A stretch of DNA of 64,000 bases, from the NCBI GenBank assembly GCA_003075315.1, contig QDFQ01000003.1, positions 62,001-126,000 of the forward strand, given 5' to 3'. Below the pieces are notes generated by a model. It made no database searches. It was not told the origin of the DNA and worked only from the letters and a program-made list of their open reading frames with translations. Shown piece after piece: positions 60,781-64,000 of the stretch. Origin of the DNA: Arthrobacter sp. TPD3018 (lineage in GTDB: Bacteria; Pseudomonadota; Alphaproteobacteria; Sphingomonadales; Sphingomonadaceae). Made by a program: the position numbers and the translations under genes. Within the stretch, counting starts at the first letter, position 1. Every line of letters starts with the position of its first letter.

Positions 60781-61412
60781 CAGACGAAATCGTCCAGATC
60801 GCGCTGCGCCTGTAATCCCGATTCGAGCGCGCCGACCGTGGCATAGGCGGCGATGGCGAGCAGCAGCGGCGGCACGATCGCATTGACGTTGAGGGGCAGG
60901 ATCCAGTGCGGCCCCCAAGAGGTACCCCGGTACAGCAACATCTGCCTCAGCGCGTCGGACAGCGGCTGTGCGATCGCCCACAGGATCGCGGCGATCGTCG
61001 CACGGCGCAGCCACGGCAGCGCCCGGGCGAAGGCATCGGTCGGCGGCCCGCCGAGCCGGCGTAGCGCGAGTCCGACCGCGGCCATCAGGACGGCGAACGG
61101 GCCGACGTCGATCAATTCGATTCCCGCCAGCGCCAGTCGGACGGAGCCCCGGGCGACATAGGCGTCGAGGCGGCGGAGGTCGGTGGGAGAGCGGGACAGG
61201 CGGGCGGCATCCTCCGTGTCGAACAGCTCTGCCGGGGCCGATGTCCGACTGCATCCCTGTTCGCCGCAATGTACGCGCGGCGCCGGCCACAGACCGGCCA
61301 GCGGGATCGTCGCCGCCGCGAGCGCTGCGATCGCGAGGAACAGCAGGCCCGCCAGTCGGCAGCGGCGCGCCTTGCGGGCGATTCGGGTGCGGGGGTCGAG
61401 AGGCGGGCGCAT
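60780..61412 (-). CDS. DUF2975-like membrane protein (second paralogue)
   Basis: A 210-residue protein with four hydrophobic helices (about 20-42, 105-123, 137-156, 171-195). The tail AAYATVGALESGLQAQRDLD is nearly the same as that of the preceding gene, so the two are a tandem duplication. Two cysteines (VHCGEQGCS) lie in the first extracytoplasmic loop, as in its paralogue (SPGCGGGYGC). Its start overlaps the previous stop (ATGA). Function unknown. Confidence 0.8.
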   Translation of the reverse strand: MRPPLDPRTRIARKARRCRLAGLLFLAIAALAAATIPLAGLWPAPRVHCGEQGCSRTSAPAELFDTEDAARLSRSPTDLRRLDAYVARGSVRLALAGIELIDVGPFAVLMAAVGLALRRLGGPPTDAFARALPWLRRATIAAILWAIAQPLSDALRQMLLYRGTSWGPHWILPLNVNAIVPPLLLAIAAYATVGALESGLQAQRDLDDFV

Positions 61413-62041
61413 CAGACGAAATCGTCCAGATCGCGTTGCGCGCGCAACCCCGCTTCGATCGCCCAGATCGCGGCATAGGCGGCGATGGCGAGCAGCAGCC
61501 CGGTAGCGATGTCGGCGAGGTAAATGTTGGTGTACAGGGTCGGTCCGGCCGGCGTGCCCGGCGACAGCCACGATTCGAGTGCGGTTTGATACACCGCATG
61601 GGCGAGCGTCCAGACGATGGCGGCGATCGAGGCGCGGCGCAGCCACGGCAATGCCCGCTGCAACGGATCGGCACCGCGTCCACCGAGGCGGCGCAGGGCC
61701 ACACCGACGCTGAACAGCAACGCGGCAAAGGGCAAAGCGTCGATCGCCTCGATCCCCGCAAGGCCCCAGCGCACCCGGCCCTGCGCGGCAAAGGCGTTCA
61801 ACGCCTTCAGCGCGGCGGGCGACGCCTCCACGCGCAGTCGCTCGTCGCTGTCGATCAGCGTGACCGGCCGCGCCTCCCACACGCAGCCGTAGCCGCCGCC
61901 GCATCCCGGCGACGCGCCCGGCGTCAGCCCGGCAAAGGCGATCACTGGCAGCATCACCGCGGCGCCGATCAGAAACACCAACCCCGCAAGCCGGCAGAGC
62001 CACGCCTTGCGCGGCGGCAGCCAATATCCGTCTTTCATCAT
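61412..62041 (-). CDS. DUF2975-like membrane protein (first paralogue)
   Basis: A 209-residue membrane protein, first gene of the operon; ATG at 62041 or 62038 can start it. Similar layout and the same C-terminal end (LRAQRDLDDFV) as the following gene; shared inner stretch GVALRRLGG...ALPWLRRASIAAI. The family is often paired with small XRE regulators. Sensor or transport roles are guesses. Confidence 0.8.
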   Translation of the reverse strand: MMKDGYWLPPRKAWLCRLAGLVFLIGAAVMLPVIAFAGLTPGASPGCGGGYGCVWEARPVTLIDSDERLRVEASPAALKALNAFAAQGRVRWGLAGIEAIDALPFAALLFSVGVALRRLGGRGADPLQRALPWLRRASIAAIVWTLAHAVYQTALESWLSPGTPAGPTLYTNIYLADIATGLLLAIAAYAAIWAIEAGLRAQRDLDDFV

Positions 62042-62045
62042 ATTC

Positions 62046-62081
62046 TTTCTGTTTGACAGAAATTTCTTGGCTTCATACACC
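62046..62081. promoter_or_regulatory. Palindrome and promoter-like site between the DUF2975 operon and pagL
   Basis: TTTCTGT (62046-62052) and ACAGAAA (62056-62062) form a 7-base palindrome just before the operon start, a candidate operator for the XRE protein. On the plus strand TTGACA at 62053-62058 could be the -35 box of a promoter for pagL with a weak TACACC -10 about 17 bases on. Confidence 0.4.
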
Positions 62082-62125
62082 AATGAGGTCGGCTGGTCGA
62101 CAGCCGCACGAAGGGGATACATGCC

Positions 62126-62785
62126 ATGAAGACCGGGATGATGCGCCTGTTGGGCGCCACGATGCTGCTTGGCCCGACGCCGGCCATGGCGCAGGATTTA
62201 ACGACGCATGCGCCCGAAGTGGCGATCGGCGTGCTGCGGCACGGCGCGAACTTCCACCCGATCGGCAGCCAGCTGACCTTCCCGACACTGCCGCCGGGGC
62301 AGGTGTATGAGGGCATGGAAGAGGATGGCACCACCGACGTCCAGCTCGTCTATCGCACCAAGATGCTGCCGATCCGCTGGGCGCTGAAACCGCGGCTGAC
62401 CGCCAAGGTGCAGATCAGCACCGCGGGCAAGACGAGCTTCGCCAGCCTCGGCGCGGAATGGCGGCAGCATGCCTTTAAGGGCCGTGTCTACGCGCAGATC
62501 GGCATCGGCGTGACGATCCACGACGGCTATCGCTACCTGCCCAACCCCTTCCTGCCCGGCTTGGACAGCGCCGAGGCATGGCGCCGGTACGAGATCTACC
62601 AGACCCGCACCGGCTTCGGATCGCGCGTGCTGTTCAACCCCAATGCCTCGATCGGCGTGCGGATCGACAGGCGCTGGGCGGCCGAAGTGGCGTGGGAGCA
62701 TTTCAGCCACCGGCAGCTGTTTTCGGACGTCAATCCGGGGATCGACAATGTCGGCATCCGGCTGGTGCGGGCGCTGGGCCGGTGA
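62126..62785 (+). CDS. pagL: Lipid A 3-O-deacylase PagL-like outer-membrane protein
   Basis: Removes the 3-position acyl chain of lipid A from the outer membrane surface. The 219-residue precursor has a signal (MRLLGATMLLGPTPAMAQ). Near the C-terminus the motif AWEHFSHRQLFSDVNPGIDNVG carries His192 and Ser194 of the catalytic site; Asp207 sits where PagL has Glu. Eight-stranded barrel sequence is suggested by alternating pattern. The next gene overlaps its stop. Confidence 0.85.
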   Translation: MKTGMMRLLGATMLLGPTPAMAQDLTTHAPEVAIGVLRHGANFHPIGSQLTFPTLPPGQVYEGMEEDGTTDVQLVYRTKMLPIRWALKPRLTAKVQISTAGKTSFASLGAEWRQHAFKGRVYAQIGIGVTIHDGYRYLPNPFLPGLDSAEAWRRYEIYQTRTGFGSRVLFNPNASIGVRIDRRWAAEVAWEHFSHRQLFSDVNPGIDNVGIRLVRALGR

Positions 62786-63093
62786 TCGCGCTCGCGCTGC
62801 TGCTGTCGGTGCAGGCGGTAACGCCCGTCGCGGAGCCGTCGGCGGAGGATATCGTGGTGACCGGACGGCGCCAAGCGGCGAGACGGCTGCGCATCGTGAC
62901 CAAGACCGACCGCCGCACCGGCGACATACGCTGCGTCTTCAAACGGCGCAGCGGCGATGCGGCGCTGGATGCGGGGATGTGCGCAGGCCTGCTCGCCTGC
63001 GCGCCGGTAGCACGGACGAGCGCGGCGGTGACGGCATGCATGACGCCGGTATGGAAGCGGCTGATCGATGGTGAGGCGGCGCCTGCCGGGTGA
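62782..63093 (+). CDS. Small secreted protein coupled to pagL, unknown function
   Basis: GTG at 62782 overlaps the pagL TGA. The 103-residue protein begins with a signal (VIALALLLSVQAVTPVAEP) and then EDIVVTGRR, a segment that looks like the start of TonB-dependent receptors in sphingomonads but is followed by a short Cys-containing domain (IRCVFKRRSGDAALDAGMC, LLACAPV, TACMTPV). Four cysteines could form two disulfides. Function unknown. Confidence 0.65.
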   Translation: MIALALLLSVQAVTPVAEPSAEDIVVTGRRQAARRLRIVTKTDRRTGDIRCVFKRRSGDAALDAGMCAGLLACAPVARTSAAVTACMTPVWKRLIDGEAAPAG

Positions 63094-63408
63094 TGCGCAG
63101 GCCCGTCGTTCTGCCCCCCCCCCCCCGTCACCCCTGGACGTGTTCCGAGGCCCACTCTGCGGCGAGGGGGATGTTTTGAGCCGCTTGCCGTCCCTCTGCG
63201 GCACGGTGGACCCCACCCCAGTCCGGGGTGACGGCGTGAGTGGGGCTATTGCCGGTTTCCTCTCATCGTCATTCCCGCCTTCGCAGGAATGACGAACCGG
63301 AGGTGGCGAGCCTCACCGCGCGCCGTCCGATCGCGCGCCCCACCGAACCGACGGTTCCGCCCCGAACCCGGGTTCTCTCCCCCCCGTCTTTCGGCTACGC
63401 GCTCATCC
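63094..63408. other. Intergenic region with a 13-C run and palindromic repeats
   Basis: No credible gene. It holds a run of 13 C (63114-63126), a degenerate CGTCAC...GGGGTGACG repeat (about 63127-63235) and a short CGTCATTCCCGCCTTCGCAG hairpin (63267-63294). Confidence 0.7.
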
Positions 63409-64000
63409 ATGGGCACGACGATCCGTTGCGACCTGGCGATCGTCGGGGGTGGGCTGGCCGGCGGCCTGATCGCGCTGGCGGCGAAGGCGCGCGCGCCCTC
63501 ATGCGACGTGCGAATCGTCGAAAGCGGCACGACGCTGGGCGGCGATCATGTCTGGTCGTTCTTCGGCAGCGACGTCGCCCAGGCCCATCGCGCGCTGGTG
63601 CAGGACATGGTGGTGCATGGCTGGCGCGGCTATGACGTCGTCTTCCCAAATCTGACGCGCGACGTCGACGCGACCTATTATTCGATCACCAGTGAACGGT
63701 TCGACGCCGTGCTCCGCGCCAAGCTGCCGACGCAGGCGATTATGACCGGCCGGCGGGTACTCGCACTGTCCGCGACCGCCGTGGTGCTGGGCGACGGCGA
63801 CCGGATCGAGGCGGGCGGCGTCATCGACTGCCGCGGTCCCGGTGACCTCGATACGCTGGAATTGGGCTGGCAGAAGTTCGTCGGCCACGAACTGGCGCTG
63901 CCCGCACCGCACGGCATCGAGCGGCCGCGGGTGATGGACGCCACCGTCGCGCAGATCGACGGCTATCGCTTCGTCTATTGCCTGCCCTTCGCGCCCGACC
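63409..64000 (+). CDS. crtY: Lycopene beta-cyclase, cut by the right edge
   Basis: Forms beta-rings of carotenoids from lycopene. ATG at 63409 leads to a Rossmann FAD motif CDLAIVGGGLAGGLIAL and the CrtY signature GGDHVWSFFGSDV, then DVDATYYSITSERFD. About 197 residues are visible and the frame is open at base 64000, so the gene continues outside. In sphingomonads this enzyme is needed for nostoxanthin-type pigments. The rest of the pathway is not in the window. Confidence 0.9.
   Translation, partial: MGTTIRCDLAIVGGGLAGGLIALAAKARAPSCDVRIVESGTTLGGDHVWSFFGSDVAQAHRALVQDMVVHGWRGYDVVFPNLTRDVDATYYSITSERFDAVLRAKLPTQAIMTGRRVLALSATAVVLGDGDRIEAGGVIDCRGPGDLDTLELGWQKFVGHELALPAPHGIERPRVMDATVAQIDGYRFVYCLPFAPD

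Noticed and set aside
59597..60883. Upstream extension of the beta-lactamase frame
   Set aside because: The extra residues are antisense to the LysR gene. A signal peptide and RBS at 59596 fix the start.

Overview
The window is a stretch of ordinary, gene-dense, high-G+C chromosome from an alphaproteobacterium, most likely a sphingomonad (Sphingomonas or a close relative). The reasons are the split ATP synthase operon (F1 genes only: atpH-atpA-atpG-atpD-x-atpC), a DivK-type single-domain response regulator beside a DUF3572 gene, a TadA/CpaF pilus ATPase, PhaR with a short polyhydroxyalkanoate synthase, a carotenoid lycopene cyclase (crtY, cut by the right edge), TonB-dependent receptors and exosortase-A-associated polysaccharide genes. 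I assigned this from protein family content, not from a search. No rRNA, tRNA, CRISPR array, prophage or insertion sequence was seen.

Layout. 0-5 kb: a truncated TonB receptor, then a polyhydroxyalkanoate (PHA) block with a thiolase, a short PhaC-like synthase and, divergently, phaR. 5-16.6 kb: secreted and envelope proteins (a TPM-domain protein, a two-DTG aspartic protease with PDZ, a polytopic glycosyltransferase-like protein, CpaF, a trypsin-like protease, a HExxH metalloprotease with repeats) and Ada. 16.8-21.8 kb: the F1 ATP synthase operon with an extra Cys-rich 60-residue gene. 22-32 kb: asparaginase, priA, an EamA transporter, proS of the archaeal-like type, an ATP-dependent DNA ligase, a metallophosphoesterase, dps and a GDT1-like membrane protein. 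32-42.8 kb: rpmG, a glutaredoxin-MauE-like fusion, divK, DUF3572, a HAD hydrolase, RidA, a thiamine-diphosphate enzyme, an SMP-30 protein, trhO and rnr. 43-50 kb: an exosortase-A-type O-glycosylation ligase, an acyltransferase, topoisomerase IB, MscS, a MaoC hydratase and a second thiolase. 50-58.7 kb: a PNPOx-like stress protein, phaZ, an ABC exporter, a saccharopine-dehydrogenase-like protein, an exosortase-associated glycosyltransferase and an MFS transporter. 58.7-64 kb: a subclass B3 metallo-beta-lactamase with a divergent AmpR-like LysR regulator, an XRE/DUF2975/DUF2975 operon, pagL and the start of crtY.

Themes. PHA metabolism recurs: thiolases, a PhaC-like synthase, PhaR, a MaoC-type hydratase and a PhaZ depolymerase, but no phaB reductase or phaE is in the window. 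Short palindromic repeats ending in CGTCAY...RTGACG sit in many intergenic gaps, one of them inside the atp operon. The observations most worth a second look are the B3 beta-lactamase with Glu in place of the first zinc-ligand His together with its AmpR-like partner and operator palindrome; the 29-codon hydrophobic mini-gene and its similar neighbouring start region at 49.6-49.9 kb; the Trp-containing small ORF with two strong hairpins upstream of the glutaredoxin fusion; the Cys-rich protein inside the atp operon; and the class-III-sized PhaC without a visible PhaE. I did not find a defence system or any clearly unprecedented multi-gene system.
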